Of a stretch of DNA of 64,000 nt, positions 43,877 to 52,892 are shown piece after piece. The notes under the pieces are model-generated. The model was not told where the DNA came from. It searched no databases and saw only the letters and a program-made list of their open reading frames with translations. Origin of the DNA: Candidatus Melainabacteria bacterium (lineage in GTDB: Bacteria > Cyanobacteriota > Vampirovibrionia > Obscuribacterales > Obscuribacteraceae). The DNA is taken from contig RXJR01000004.1 of assembly GCA_003963305.1 (NCBI GenBank), positions 370,562 through 434,561 of the forward strand, written 5' to 3'. The position numbers and the translations under genes are program-made. Positions within the stretch are counted from its first letter, which is position 1. Each line of letters starts with the position of its first letter.

Positions 43877-46492
43877 GTGTCTTTATCTCTATACTTTCAT
43901 GGAACCACAAAACGTTTTCATGCCGGTCTACTGCGGAGCAAAGGTTTGGCAAGCACCGTTTACGCCAATGTAATCGTCGATATCCAGGCCCGCGAGCTCA
44001 AGGATAAGCTCTTCACATACAGGGTCCCCGAAGAACTTGCAGCCGAGACCTTCATCGGCGCTCAGGTGCTTGTGCCCTTCGGCGGGCGAGACCTGGTCGG
44101 TGGCTATGTGGTATCGCTCAGCGATGAGGCCAAAACCGAGGTAACTCTCAAGGAGATAGCCGAGGTCATTGAGCCTGAGCCTTTGTTCGACAAGGAATAC
44201 GTCGAGTTTCTTTACTGGATTGCCGATTATTACTGCGCCAATCTCTCCGACGTGATCTCAGCCGCAGTGCCTTCTGTACTGAGCGCCAAATTCAAGCGTA
44301 TCGTCAGGTTGAATAGAGATGCCTATGAACGGCGCGGCGGCAGTCTTTCCAGCTATGAACCAGCCAGTCAAGCAATCATAAGGGTGCTTTTGGAAAGCAG
44401 AAATCTGGCTCTATCAATGGTGGCACTAAAGCAACGATGGCGGCGCACGGTGAAATCGAGAATGACGGCATCACATTTCTATCGAGCCGTGGGAATGTTG
44501 CGCGGCGAAGGACTTTTGACCGTCGTACAGGAGTCAACCAACGCCCAGGCACCACGAGTGGTTACGACAGTAATCTGGACTGGAGAAGAGGGCAAAACCG
44601 CTCGACAGAAAGAGGTAATAGGAATCCTGGCCAAAAATGGCGGTCAGATGACCCTGAAAGAGTTGCTGGATCAGGGCAAAACGACGCCGGCAACGATTAA
44701 AAAGCTAGCCGAGTCCGCAATCGTAAGCATCAGTCACGAAGAGACATTTCGAGACCCGCTCAGCAATCTGCAAGTATCCAGAACAACTAATACAGATCTC
44801 CGTTTGACAGAAGCGCAGGAGAAAGCTCTGGAGATTCTATCGGCAGAGCTGGCAAGAACTCTGGGCGATGAGGGTCCAATAGCAAACAATGGATCTGACT
44901 ATCCGGCCTGGCTCTTGCACGGGGTGACAGGTTCCGGCAAAACCGAGGTTTACCTGCGCCTGATTGAGCAAACACTTGCTGCCGGCAAGGCTGCCTTAAT
45001 GCTTGTTCCGGAGATAAGCCTGACACCTCAACTAGCAAGGCGACTGAAAGGGCGTTTCGGAGACCAGGTTTCGGTATGGCATAGTGCCATCACCCCCGGT
45101 GAGAAGTACGACACCTGGCGACGCTTGAGAAACGGCGAAGGCAGAGTGCTACTTGGTGCGAGATCAGCGATATTAGCCAATCTTCCCCAGGTCGGTCTGA
45201 TCATTCTTGATGAGGAACACGACTCAAGCTACAAACAAACCAGCCCCAGTCCCAGGTACAACGCTAAAGACGTAGCGATTGAAAAAGCCAGACGAACAGG
45301 AGCGATGGTGGTGCTCGGAAGCGCAACTCCCGACGTTGCTGTTTACGCCAGGGCCCGGGAAAGCAAAAAGATTCTCGAATTGCCCGAGCGAGTCTTCAAG
45401 CAAGCCATGCCCGCTGTGCGAATTGCCGACATGAGAAAAGAATTCGCCAATGGCAACAAAAGCATCTTTTCGCTTGCCCTTTCAAACGAACTGACAGCCT
45501 GCCTGGAGCGAAAAGAGCAGGCCATCCTTCTCATCAACCGACGCGGCTACGCAAGTCACGTTTTCTGTCGTGCTTGCGGGCATGTCGTCAAATGCCGCAA
45601 TTGCAGCGTTGCTCTGGTTTTCCATCAGCACTCAGGTCCAAATCGCAATACTTCATATCTGGCAGGCTTTCTTGCTTGCCATCACTGCGGCTTTCGCTGC
45701 TCCGCTATGGAAGAGTGCCCAAGCTGCAAAAGCCCGTTCATTAAACAGTACGGATTGGGAACACAGCGAGTCGAAGAGGAAGTCCAGGAGCGCTATCCAG
45801 CTAGCCGCATTCTCAGACTGGACAGCGATGTCACCAGTCGCAAAGGTGCCCATGATGAGATATTGCAGCGCTTTGCCGAAGGTGAGGCCGATGTTTTGAT
45901 TGGCACTCAGATGGTTTCAAAGGGATTGGATATCGCCAATGTCACACTGGTAGGAGTAATGACAGCAGACGCCGCTTTCAACCTGCCCGACTACAGGTCG
46001 ACGGAACGTGGCTTTCAACTATTGACACAGGTATCTGGTCGAGCCGGTAGAGGTGAAAGACCGGGAGTTGTGATATTGCAAACGTACGACTGCGAAATGC
46101 CTGCCCTCACATGGTCTAAAGACCACGATTACGCCAATTTTCTCAATGAGGAGTTGGAGGCGCGGCGGGCATTTGGCTATCCCCCTTTCAGCCAGATCAT
46201 TAGAGTAGTCGTGGCAGGCGACGAACCAATAACGGTAGAAGCCGCTTGCAAACAGCTAGCCGAGGAGATATCCAGCTTTATAGAAGAAACTTTACCTGCC
46301 AATGAAGTCCAGGTGCTGGGACCGGCCGCCTGCCTGATCGAGCGCTTGCGCGGCAAGTTCCGCTACCATTTGCTTCTCAAGAATCTCGGCGGTGAAGAAG
46401 GCCGACAAATGGTTACCGCCTTTTTGCGAAACAAATACCTGCCCCAGGGGCTGAGCATGGCAGTGGATGTAGACGCTCTTGACCTAGTCTGA
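43877..46492 (+). CDS. priA: Primosomal replication restart helicase
   Basis: An 871-residue PriA from GTG 43877 (GAGG 8 bases upstream; the frame is open to 43793). The N-terminal DNA-binding part begins VIVDIQARELKDKLFTYRVP. The helicase core has Walker A in LLHGVTGSGKTEVYLR, Walker B ILDEEHDSSYKQ, LGSATPDV and QVSGRAGRGE. The zinc-binding insert holds paired CxxC motifs (CRACG, CRNCS, CHHCG, CPSCK). PriA reloads the replisome at stalled forks. The zinc cysteines are complete, so it should be active. The gene stands between the HNH gene and the lipid A operon. Confidence 0.96.
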   Translation: MSLSLYFHGTTKRFHAGLLRSKGLASTVYANVIVDIQARELKDKLFTYRVPEELAAETFIGAQVLVPFGGRDLVGGYVVSLSDEAKTEVTLKEIAEVIEPEPLFDKEYVEFLYWIADYYCANLSDVISAAVPSVLSAKFKRIVRLNRDAYERRGGSLSSYEPASQAIIRVLLESRNLALSMVALKQRWRRTVKSRMTASHFYRAVGMLRGEGLLTVVQESTNAQAPRVVTTVIWTGEEGKTARQKEVIGILAKNGGQMTLKELLDQGKTTPATIKKLAESAIVSISHEETFRDPLSNLQVSRTTNTDLRLTEAQEKALEILSAELARTLGDEGPIANNGSDYPAWLLHGVTGSGKTEVYLRLIEQTLAAGKAALMLVPEISLTPQLARRLKGRFGDQVSVWHSAITPGEKYDTWRRLRNGEGRVLLGARSAILANLPQVGLIILDEEHDSSYKQTSPSPRYNAKDVAIEKARRTGAMVVLGSATPDVAVYARARESKKILELPERVFKQAMPAVRIADMRKEFANGNKSIFSLALSNELTACLERKEQAILLINRRGYASHVFCRACGHVVKCRNCSVALVFHQHSGPNRNTSYLAGFLACHHCGFRCSAMEECPSCKSPFIKQYGLGTQRVEEEVQERYPASRILRLDSDVTSRKGAHDEILQRFAEGEADVLIGTQMVSKGLDIANVTLVGVMTADAAFNLPDYRSTERGFQLLTQVSGRAGRGERPGVVILQTYDCEMPALTWSKDHDYANFLNEELEARRAFGYPPFSQIIRVVVAGDEPITVEAACKQLAEEISSFIEETLPANEVQVLGPAACLIERLRGKFRYHLLLKNLGGEEGRQMVTAFLRNKYLPQGLSMAVDVDALDLV

Positions 46493-46619
46493 GTCATCGC
46501 AAAATTGTCACGCTAATATGAACCGATCTGACTGGAACTCTGGACAGGAAAGGCTTTAGACTCGACACTTCTGTCATCTTCGACCGACTATAACTTCCTG
46601 CACTTTCGGAATTCCGGGC

Positions 46620-47948
46620 TTGTTCGCGTATTACATAGTGATGTTGGCAATAGCAGTGCTGGTCGGACCATTTCTGCTGCTCAAGCGCCGGGCTCGTTAC
46701 GGAATGCCACAAAAGCTCGGCATTGTTCCTGAAGCGATCAAAGAAAAATACAAATCGCCCGATGGTGTAAAACCGATCTGGTTTCACGCCGTATCTGTCG
46801 GCGAATTTAATGCCGCCTGGCCACTGCTCAAGCGACTCAACGACAAACACCCTCAACAGACTATAGTCATCTCGTCTACGACGGGAGCAGGTCATAAACT
46901 GGCGCTGGAGCGAGCCGCTTCCTTTGCCGACTGCATCTATTTCCCCTATGACCTGCCCTGGTGCACCGCAAACTGGCTCGATGCGCTGCGCCCTAAATTA
47001 GTGACAATCGTCGAAACTGAAATTTGGCCTGGTTTCGTCAACCAATGCAAAGAAAGAACTATTCCGATCACAATGATCAACGGAAGGATGTCGCCACGTT
47101 CGTTCGGGTCATACTACAGGTTCAGAACCTTTTTTGGTCCGATACTGCGTAATTTTGATGCGATAGGGGTGCAATCGACCGGGGAATCAGAGCGATATAA
47201 AAAAGTAGCCGGCGATAACCTTCCACTTCAAGTTTTAGGCAACATAAAGTTCGATGGACTTAAGCCAATCAGCCGAAGCGAACAAGATGAACTTCTAAAC
47301 CGGCTTAATCTCTCCCCCGACGATCTCGTTTTCATTGCCGGTTCCACACATGAAGGGGAGGAAGCAGCCGTCATCAACGCTTTCAAAAAGCTACCCGAGC
47401 CCAAACGAAAGCGATTGATCATTGCACCGCGCCATCCTGAAAGATTCGACAAAGTGGCAGACATCATTCGACTGGCCGGATTTCGCCCACGTCGTTTTTC
47501 AGAAAATGAAAAGTTTGAACAAGAAGGTAACGTCTATCTGCTTGACGCCATAGGTCATCTGGCAAAATTCTACTCTGTAGCAACGGTGGCATTTGTTGGC
47601 GGTACTCTAACTCCTATTGGCGGTCACAACATAGTTGAACCGCTGACATACTCGGTGCCTGTCATCGCTGGTCCTCATTTGCACAAAACAAAAGATGTTG
47701 CCGACGCCCTGAAGGCACACAACGCCTTGATCATTGTCCAGGACGAGAAAGAATTGGCCCAGCAACTAGAATTACTTTTCAACGACGCGAATTTACGTGA
47801 GCAACTTGGACGTCACGGCAATGAATGGTTGAAAGAAAGTCAGGGCGCTGTTGAGAGAGCTTTGACAATGATTGAAAAGGCAGCTGGATTGAATTCGGCT
47901 GTCCCTGAAACAATCCAGGTAGAAACCGCGCAAGGAGAAAGAAGATGA
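46620..47948 (+). CDS. waaA: Kdo (3-deoxy-D-manno-octulosonic acid) transferase
   Basis: A 442-residue GT30 glycosyltransferase with one N-terminal membrane anchor (YYIVMLAIAVLVGPFLLL). Motifs: FHAVSVGEFNAAWPLL, IVETEIWPGF, INGRMSPRSF, FIAGSTHEGEE and FVGGTLTPIGGHNIVEP. It adds Kdo to lipid A precursor at the inner face of the inner membrane. The start looks like TTG 46620, with no strong ribosome site; ATG 46641 would shorten the anchor. Its stop overlaps the lpxK start by 4 bases, so the two are translated together. It is direct evidence for a Kdo-type lipopolysaccharide. Confidence 0.95.
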   Translation: MFAYYIVMLAIAVLVGPFLLLKRRARYGMPQKLGIVPEAIKEKYKSPDGVKPIWFHAVSVGEFNAAWPLLKRLNDKHPQQTIVISSTTGAGHKLALERAASFADCIYFPYDLPWCTANWLDALRPKLVTIVETEIWPGFVNQCKERTIPITMINGRMSPRSFGSYYRFRTFFGPILRNFDAIGVQSTGESERYKKVAGDNLPLQVLGNIKFDGLKPISRSEQDELLNRLNLSPDDLVFIAGSTHEGEEAAVINAFKKLPEPKRKRLIIAPRHPERFDKVADIIRLAGFRPRRFSENEKFEQEGNVYLLDAIGHLAKFYSVATVAFVGGTLTPIGGHNIVEPLTYSVPVIAGPHLHKTKDVADALKAHNALIIVQDEKELAQQLELLFNDANLREQLGRHGNEWLKESQGAVERALTMIEKAAGLNSAVPETIQVETAQGERR

Positions 47949-49039
47949 GTTGGGGCAACCCCACCACTCCTCTCGAAAAGTTCCGGAAAACACTCCTGAC
48001 GCCGGCATCTGCAGCCTACTTTATAGGCTCACTGATGAGACTTCAAGGTTATCGAAACGGGCTATTAAAACGCGAGCAAGTTGAGATACCGGTGATCAGC
48101 GTCGGTAATATCACCTGCGGTGGCACAGGCAAAACACCTGTAACCATAGATCTTGCTCAACGTTTTGTCTTGGCGGGAGTCAAAGTGGGCATTTTAAGTC
48201 GAGGCTACAAACGCCAGTCGAAAGATGCAACCCTGGTCGTCAGTGACGGTGCTGGAAATTTTGCCAACTGCGCAGACTCTGGAGACGAACCGTACTTAAT
48301 TGCCAAACGAGTGCCTAAAGCAGTCGTGCTTGTCGGCTCGAATCGCAGGGCTTCAGCTAACCTTGCCGTCTCACACTACAACTGCCGGGTTCTCATTCTC
48401 GACGACGGCTTTCAACACCTAGCCGTGCACCGCGATGCAGATCTGGTTCTTATCGATTACAACGACGAGCCGGCCAACGATTCTCTTTTGCCAGCCGGAA
48501 GACTGCGTGAGCCACTCTCTGCACTATCTCGATCAACGTCACTTGTGATAACAAAGATACCCGACAATTACGACTCGAGTAAATTGGAACGGCTCGAAAA
48601 ATTCCTAAGTAGTTATGCGGCCGAACAAACAATTAGCAAGTGTCGCTTCACAGCATCGCAATTGGTATCACCGACTTGTGTCATGCTGCAGGCAGATGCG
48701 CTTAACGGCAATTCGATTGTAGCCGTCTCAGCATTGGCAAGGCCGGAACCTTTTCACAAACTACTGAGAGAGAGAGGTGCCAATCTGGTAGACACCCTGA
48801 GCTGGCCAGACCATCACTGGTATTCCGACGACGACATGAAGCGTATCGAAACAGCAGGGGAACGTGCTGACCTGGTAGTAACAACCGAAAAAGATATGGT
48901 CAAAATGAAGCCTTCTGAACGCCTTGCCGAGAAGCTATATGCACTGAGGATAGAGACTGAGTGGCTGAGTTCGCCACCACCCGCAGTGACTCAAATCCTC
49001 TCAACACTAACGCACAGCTCGCGGAGCGTCGGTGTATGA
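47945..49039 (+). CDS. lpxK: Tetraacyldisaccharide 4'-kinase
   Basis: A 364-residue inner-membrane-associated kinase that adds the 4'-phosphate to the lipid A disaccharide. It has the variant Walker A SVGNITCGGTGKTPV, GILSRGYKR, DSGDEPYLIAKR, LDDGFQHLAVHRDADL and the C-terminal TTEKDMVKM. It overlaps waaA by 4 bases at the start and the glycosyltransferase gene by 4 bases at the end, so three genes form one coupled operon. It comes before Kdo addition in the pathway. Confidence 0.95.
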   Translation: MSWGNPTTPLEKFRKTLLTPASAAYFIGSLMRLQGYRNGLLKREQVEIPVISVGNITCGGTGKTPVTIDLAQRFVLAGVKVGILSRGYKRQSKDATLVVSDGAGNFANCADSGDEPYLIAKRVPKAVVLVGSNRRASANLAVSHYNCRVLILDDGFQHLAVHRDADLVLIDYNDEPANDSLLPAGRLREPLSALSRSTSLVITKIPDNYDSSKLERLEKFLSSYAAEQTISKCRFTASQLVSPTCVMLQADALNGNSIVAVSALARPEPFHKLLRERGANLVDTLSWPDHHWYSDDDMKRIETAGERADLVVTTEKDMVKMKPSERLAEKLYALRIETEWLSSPPPAVTQILSTLTHSSRSVGV

Positions 49040-50139
49040 AAGCACATACAGACTTGCTGGCTTGCAGAAAAATACTGGTGATCCGCTATCGTTTCATTGG
49101 CGATACCATTTTGACAGTGCCGTTTTTACGCAACCTCAGATATTCGTTTCCCGACGCACATATCGACGTTCTGGTAGGTCCTCAAAGCGGCGAAGTTCTG
49201 CAAGGATGTCCGTTCGTAAATAAGTTCATTACTTTTGACACGACGCGTTTCCATAAATACGACAAAGGCGAAGGCGAAGCGAAAAGCTTCTGGTCATACG
49301 CAAAAGAGTTGCGCAAAGAAAAATATGATCTAGTGTTTGTACTGAAACGCTCATGGTCATCAGCCTTTCTGGCACTTTTGACGGGAGCCAGGCATCGCAT
49401 CGGGTACGCAACCGAGGGGCGCCAGATTTTGCTCACTCAAGGTATTCCCTGGCATAAAGACATTCATGAAGTCGATTCAACATTGGAAGTGCTGAGCGGA
49501 GCCAACCTGCCAATTCAGGATCGCTTTCTCGATGCCTGGATCAGCGAAGAAGAAGATAATGCCATTTCGAGAAAAGCTCCGGAATTAGCCCGAAGCAAAA
49601 CGAAAGTCCTTATCCACGCAGCTGCTGCGCATCCGGACAAGATGTATCCAATCGATCGCTGGGCAGAAGTAATGAAACTGCTAGGCGCTCAAATTGACTG
49701 CGATTTCTACTTCTCTGGTGCAGAACAAGACTATCTGCTCTACGAAGATCTGCAGCATTTAGCCGGAATCAAAGGATTCAATCTAGCCGGTAAATTATCT
49801 CTACGCGAAAGTATGGCGCTCTACAGACGCATGAACGTATCCTTGTGCGTCGACTCGGGACCAGCACATTTGAGCGCTGCCGTCGGAGTACCGACACTAG
49901 CCTTATTCGGTCCCACAGATCCCGAACGGTGGCGACCCTACGGTGACAGTCACCTGGCCCTGTTTAATCCCGATTTGACTTGCCGCCCATGCAATTACAA
50001 CAAAACATGCAACAACCGAGAATGCTTGACTGAATTCAGCCCTGCCAAAATTGTTGAAAAAACAATGTTGGTAATGCAGACCAGACTGAATTTCACTCCA
50101 GGCAACGCCCAAACCGTTCAAAACGAAACTGTCGGTTAA
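49036..50139 (+). CDS. Glycosyltransferase family 9 (heptosyltransferase-like)
   Basis: A 367-residue GT-B enzyme from ATG 49036, overlapping lpxK by ATGA. Motifs: KILVIRYRFIGDTILTVPFL, ARHRIGYATEGR, a C-terminal nucleotide-sugar half with VLIHAAAAHPDKMYP, and CVDSGPAHLSAAVGVPTLALFGPTDPERW, characteristic of ADP-heptose:LPS heptosyltransferases. Four Cys in the tail (CRPCNYNKTCNNREC) also occur in family members. It probably extends the inner core from Kdo; the donor may be ADP-heptose or another sugar. A terminator lies 230 bases downstream. Confidence 0.9.
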   Translation: MKAHTDLLACRKILVIRYRFIGDTILTVPFLRNLRYSFPDAHIDVLVGPQSGEVLQGCPFVNKFITFDTTRFHKYDKGEGEAKSFWSYAKELRKEKYDLVFVLKRSWSSAFLALLTGARHRIGYATEGRQILLTQGIPWHKDIHEVDSTLEVLSGANLPIQDRFLDAWISEEEDNAISRKAPELARSKTKVLIHAAAAHPDKMYPIDRWAEVMKLLGAQIDCDFYFSGAEQDYLLYEDLQHLAGIKGFNLAGKLSLRESMALYRRMNVSLCVDSGPAHLSAAVGVPTLALFGPTDPERWRPYGDSHLALFNPDLTCRPCNYNKTCNNRECLTEFSPAKIVEKTMLVMQTRLNFTPGNAQTVQNETVG

Positions 50140-50159
50140 TGTTCATCTTAGATAGGTCG

Positions 50160-50225
50160 AACCGTTATCGGTTGAGTTATTTGAAAACGGTTTTCACTCT
50201 CTGAAAGTAAACCGTTATCGGTTGA
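50160..50225. repeat. Pair of AACCGTTATCGGTTGA palindromic repeats
   Basis: The 16-base AACCGTTATCGGTTGA occurs at 50160-50175 and again at 50210-50225, exactly 50 bases apart. Each is a near palindrome (AACCG/CGGTT). A related copy, AACCGATAGCGGTTGA, forms the stem of the terminator at 22583-22612. Confidence 0.7.
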
Positions 50226-50368
50226 ATTTTGGTTGTCGTTCAGCTCCCTAAAACGGGAACAAACCCAATAGGCGGTCGTCAATCTGAGCATAACGCAGAG
50301 ACTCAAGTGAGTGGAAGCAGGGATGCATCCAACCGCGGGCAGCACCGGACCTGCGACCAATTTAAAAG

Positions 50369-50393
50369 CGCGCCTGAAAGGGCGCGTTTTTTT
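50369..50393 (+). terminator. Rho-independent terminator
   Basis: CGCGCC, loop TGAAAG, GGCGCG, then seven T. It would end the waaA-lpxK-glycosyltransferase transcript, 230 bases after the last stop. Confidence 0.9.
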
Positions 50394-50434
50394 CCTCAGT
50401 CGCCTATAATTGGACTTCCTTTCAGAAGAAACCA

Positions 50435-50929
50435 ATGTCAGACTACATCGCCTTTTTTGCCAGCCCAGCTTCTTTCCAAGAGTTACGCAATTTTGACTGG
50501 AACTCACCTGACGATGTTGCAGGTCTGTTCGAAAGGATGCGCAGCGAAGAAGGTCTGGTCAGAGTTTGGGGGGGCACAACAGACTCCTGGATCTTGTCAG
50601 GTTTAAGCGCCTGGATGACAAAAAGGTTTAAGTTACCCGGGTTCGGTTCTCGAACGGGCATAGAGTTTGTCGCGGACTGCGAATACGTGCACTGGGTGAT
50701 AGATTATCAAACCCAGACAGAATTGAAAGAAAAGATGGAAAAAGTCGATCCACGGCAGGAGCCGACTTTTGAACCGACCATCAGCGAGTTTTTTGAACCG
50801 CTTGGACTGGAGTATGTTGACACATACGTTGACGCCGGTCTGGATGAGTTTTACCAGATGTATGAAGATTTGAAGACAGATTTAGCCAGCTCTAAAGACG
50901 AAACTCTTGTCGTTCTAGTGCCTTACTAG
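50435..50929 (+). CDS. Hypothetical protein, 164 residues
   Basis: A compact acidic protein starting MSDYIAFFASPASFQELRNF, with aromatic-rich core segments (LVRVWGGTTDSWILSGLSAW, EYVHWVIDYQTQTELKEKME) and a C-terminal helical part (YQMYEDLKTDLASSKDE). It looks soluble; no catalytic motif was recognised. A distant likeness to small DUF1877/YfbM-type proteins is possible but not supported by a clear motif. It sits just after a terminator and so has its own promoter, and its stop overlaps the 3' end of the convergent Asn/Tyr-rich gene by 4 bases. Confidence 0.7.
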   Translation: MSDYIAFFASPASFQELRNFDWNSPDDVAGLFERMRSEEGLVRVWGGTTDSWILSGLSAWMTKRFKLPGFGSRTGIEFVADCEYVHWVIDYQTQTELKEKMEKVDPRQEPTFEPTISEFFEPLGLEYVDTYVDAGLDEFYQMYEDLKTDLASSKDETLVVLVPY

Positions 50930-52041
50930 CAGTCGAAACGATCGTAATACTGCCTGTGATGCTGGCTCCTGGTGATTGTTCCAAGCACACCACCGATCAA
51001 GTTTGAGAACAATCGTGGAATTGCGTCTGCTGGATTTGCATCCCTGTATACAGGTCTGTATGAGTCAGCGATCGTTGTTTCATAGATCGGCGAGTTGTAT
51101 CCATCGTCAAACCGAGTTGCACCGTATGTAGTGCCACCATAAAGATAATCGTTATTGTTATAAGTACTACCGTAGAGATAGTCCGAATTACCGTAAGTGC
51201 CGTTCAACAGAGGATCGTAACTATCAGCATAAGTGCTCTCATATATGGCGTTAGGATAGCGATACTGATCGGACTGATTCCACGCGTACTGATCGTACTG
51301 ATTCAATCCATATCGATTGTACGTATTGTTAAGTGACCATTGATCATAGTTATTGTATTGGTTGTACTGGTTATAAGTGTTCCAGTTACGATAGCTGTCG
51401 GTATTGTTGTATCCATAACCGTAGTCGCGGTTGGCATAATAAGTGCCCGCACCACCCAGTAGAGCACCACCGGCAAGACCGCCGTATAGATATTTCAAAT
51501 TGTTGTTGGTGTTATTGTGCTGACCGCTGTTTCCGTACTCGTAACGTTGGTTGTTATTGATAATTGTCCGGTTTACTTCAATGGGGTGTTGATTTTGATT
51601 ACCCCTGTATTGCTGGGCAATTTGATGGTTGCCGACAGCAGCCGTGTTTTGGACGACTTGCGGGGGATGAGCCACCACCTCCGGACGTGGGTGTGATGGA
51701 TTCCACTGCGGCCGAGTGTTCTGGTTGACGGGCGGCACGGGATGCGAAGCGTCATTGCGCGGTGCTGCGTTTGCCTGCGAAACTAGCCCTGGCAGCGCTG
51801 GGCGTTGATGGTTCTGTTGCTGTGGCTGAGGATGCGGAATTTCTCGGTGTGGTTCACGATGCGGCTGTTGTGCCTGAACAACAGTCGGTCTTACATCAGG
51901 GTGAACTGGGGCGCGATCATGCTTGATTTGATTCAAAACCTCACGATGACTCACATCCCATTTGGGTTGAGCCTGAGGAGCCGGATGATCTGGCTGCTTT
52001 GCGGCGTTAGCATCAAGAGCCTTCTGTGTTCCTAGAGACAT
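50926..52041 (-). CDS. Asn/Tyr/Gln-rich prion-like low-complexity protein
   Basis: A 371-residue protein from ATG 52041 (GGGGA upstream; open to GTG 52089). The N-terminal third is rich in Pro, His and Gln (HREPHREIPHPQPQQQ). A short Gly-rich hydrophobic segment (YLYGGLAGGALLGGAGTYYA) sits mid-protein. The remainder is dominated by Asn, Tyr, Gln and Asp (NWNTYNQYNQYNNYDQW, SDYLYGSTYNNNDYLYGG), with the short repeat DYLYG-T-YN. The composition resembles prion-like or amyloid-forming domains, and the glycine-rich helix could touch a membrane. There is no signal peptide and no recognised family. It converges on the preceding gene. Confidence 0.75.
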   Translation of the reverse strand: MSLGTQKALDANAAKQPDHPAPQAQPKWDVSHREVLNQIKHDRAPVHPDVRPTVVQAQQPHREPHREIPHPQPQQQNHQRPALPGLVSQANAAPRNDASHPVPPVNQNTRPQWNPSHPRPEVVAHPPQVVQNTAAVGNHQIAQQYRGNQNQHPIEVNRTIINNNQRYEYGNSGQHNNTNNNLKYLYGGLAGGALLGGAGTYYANRDYGYGYNNTDSYRNWNTYNQYNQYNNYDQWSLNNTYNRYGLNQYDQYAWNQSDQYRYPNAIYESTYADSYDPLLNGTYGNSDYLYGSTYNNNDYLYGGTTYGATRFDDGYNSPIYETTIADSYRPVYRDANPADAIPRLFSNLIGGVLGTITRSQHHRQYYDRFDC

Positions 52042-52221
52042 TGCACTTCCCCTATCAGCCGAAACAGAGGTGGGTTTCCCACCCTTCACGTTTTAGAGTG
52101 CCAATGCAACGTTACCGAAAGGTTACCGAATTAGAACAGCGCTACGTAATATGCCCATTCTTGGCAGCATAAGTTGGGCCCGGGAGGTGAGCAGATTCTG
52201 TCAGAGCAACTATGACAAGAA

Positions 52222-52884
52222 CTACTTAATTGATTCGGACGATTCTGACTTTGAATCTGCGGTCGCAACTTTTGGATCATCAACTTTTGGCTTGAAGATG
52301 AAAATATTGTCGCCTTCAAAAAAAACGGGTAAGCCCCGAACAACACAGAAAGCGGCAGAAAAATAAACGCAGAAGCTAGCAATCGCGGGCACCATTGTCA
52401 CGCTTCCCGCTTCGGTGTGCGCCGCTATCATGAGACAGAAGGCAACAGCTTTGGCAATGGCGTAACTGAAGCGGCTGAAGTTCGAGGCAACTAAAAACTT
52501 GCCCACCTTGCTTTGCATCATAGTGTTGACGCCGAATGCTGTGAACCCGTCTTCGGCGGCATGACTGCGCATCGCATCGACAAAAGTGCCGCGCACAACG
52601 AACAGAATTGGTATCCACACGGGAATCCAACCGAGCACGGAAAAAACAATCCAGTAGACCAGTTCAACAGCTCTGTCACCGGCGATATCCAGAACACCGC
52701 CCAATTTTGACGTTTGCTTGAGTTTTCTAGCAAAGTATCCATCCAGCCCGTCAGCCCAAATGACGAAAATCGTGAGGACAAATGCAGTCCATCGCACCTG
52801 TTCGCCAGGCATGAATAGCAAACTCACGGTGCCCAGAGCCAGTACGACTCTTGCTACCGTGAGTACATTTGCTACATTGATCAC
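52222..52884 (-). CDS. CDP-alcohol phosphatidyltransferase (PgsA-like)
   Basis: A 220-residue inner-membrane enzyme with about five or six helices. The family signature DG-x2-AR-x8-G-x3-D-x3-D is complete in DGYFARKLKQTSKL followed by GGVLDIAGD, so it should be active. Members transfer a phosphatidyl group from CDP-diacylglycerol to glycerol-3-phosphate, inositol phosphate or serine; the acceptor is not determined. A disordered tail of about 25 residues (KVATADSKSESSESIK) follows the last helix. It begins 8 bases after the gyrB stop, so it is cotranscribed with gyrase. Confidence 0.88.
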   Translation of the reverse strand: MINVANVLTVARVVLALGTVSLLFMPGEQVRWTAFVLTIFVIWADGLDGYFARKLKQTSKLGGVLDIAGDRAVELVYWIVFSVLGWIPVWIPILFVVRGTFVDAMRSHAAEDGFTAFGVNTMMQSKVGKFLVASNFSRFSYAIAKAVAFCLMIAAHTEAGSVTMVPAIASFCVYFSAAFCVVRGLPVFFEGDNIFIFKPKVDDPKVATADSKSESSESIK

Positions 52885-52892
52885 AAGCGAGC

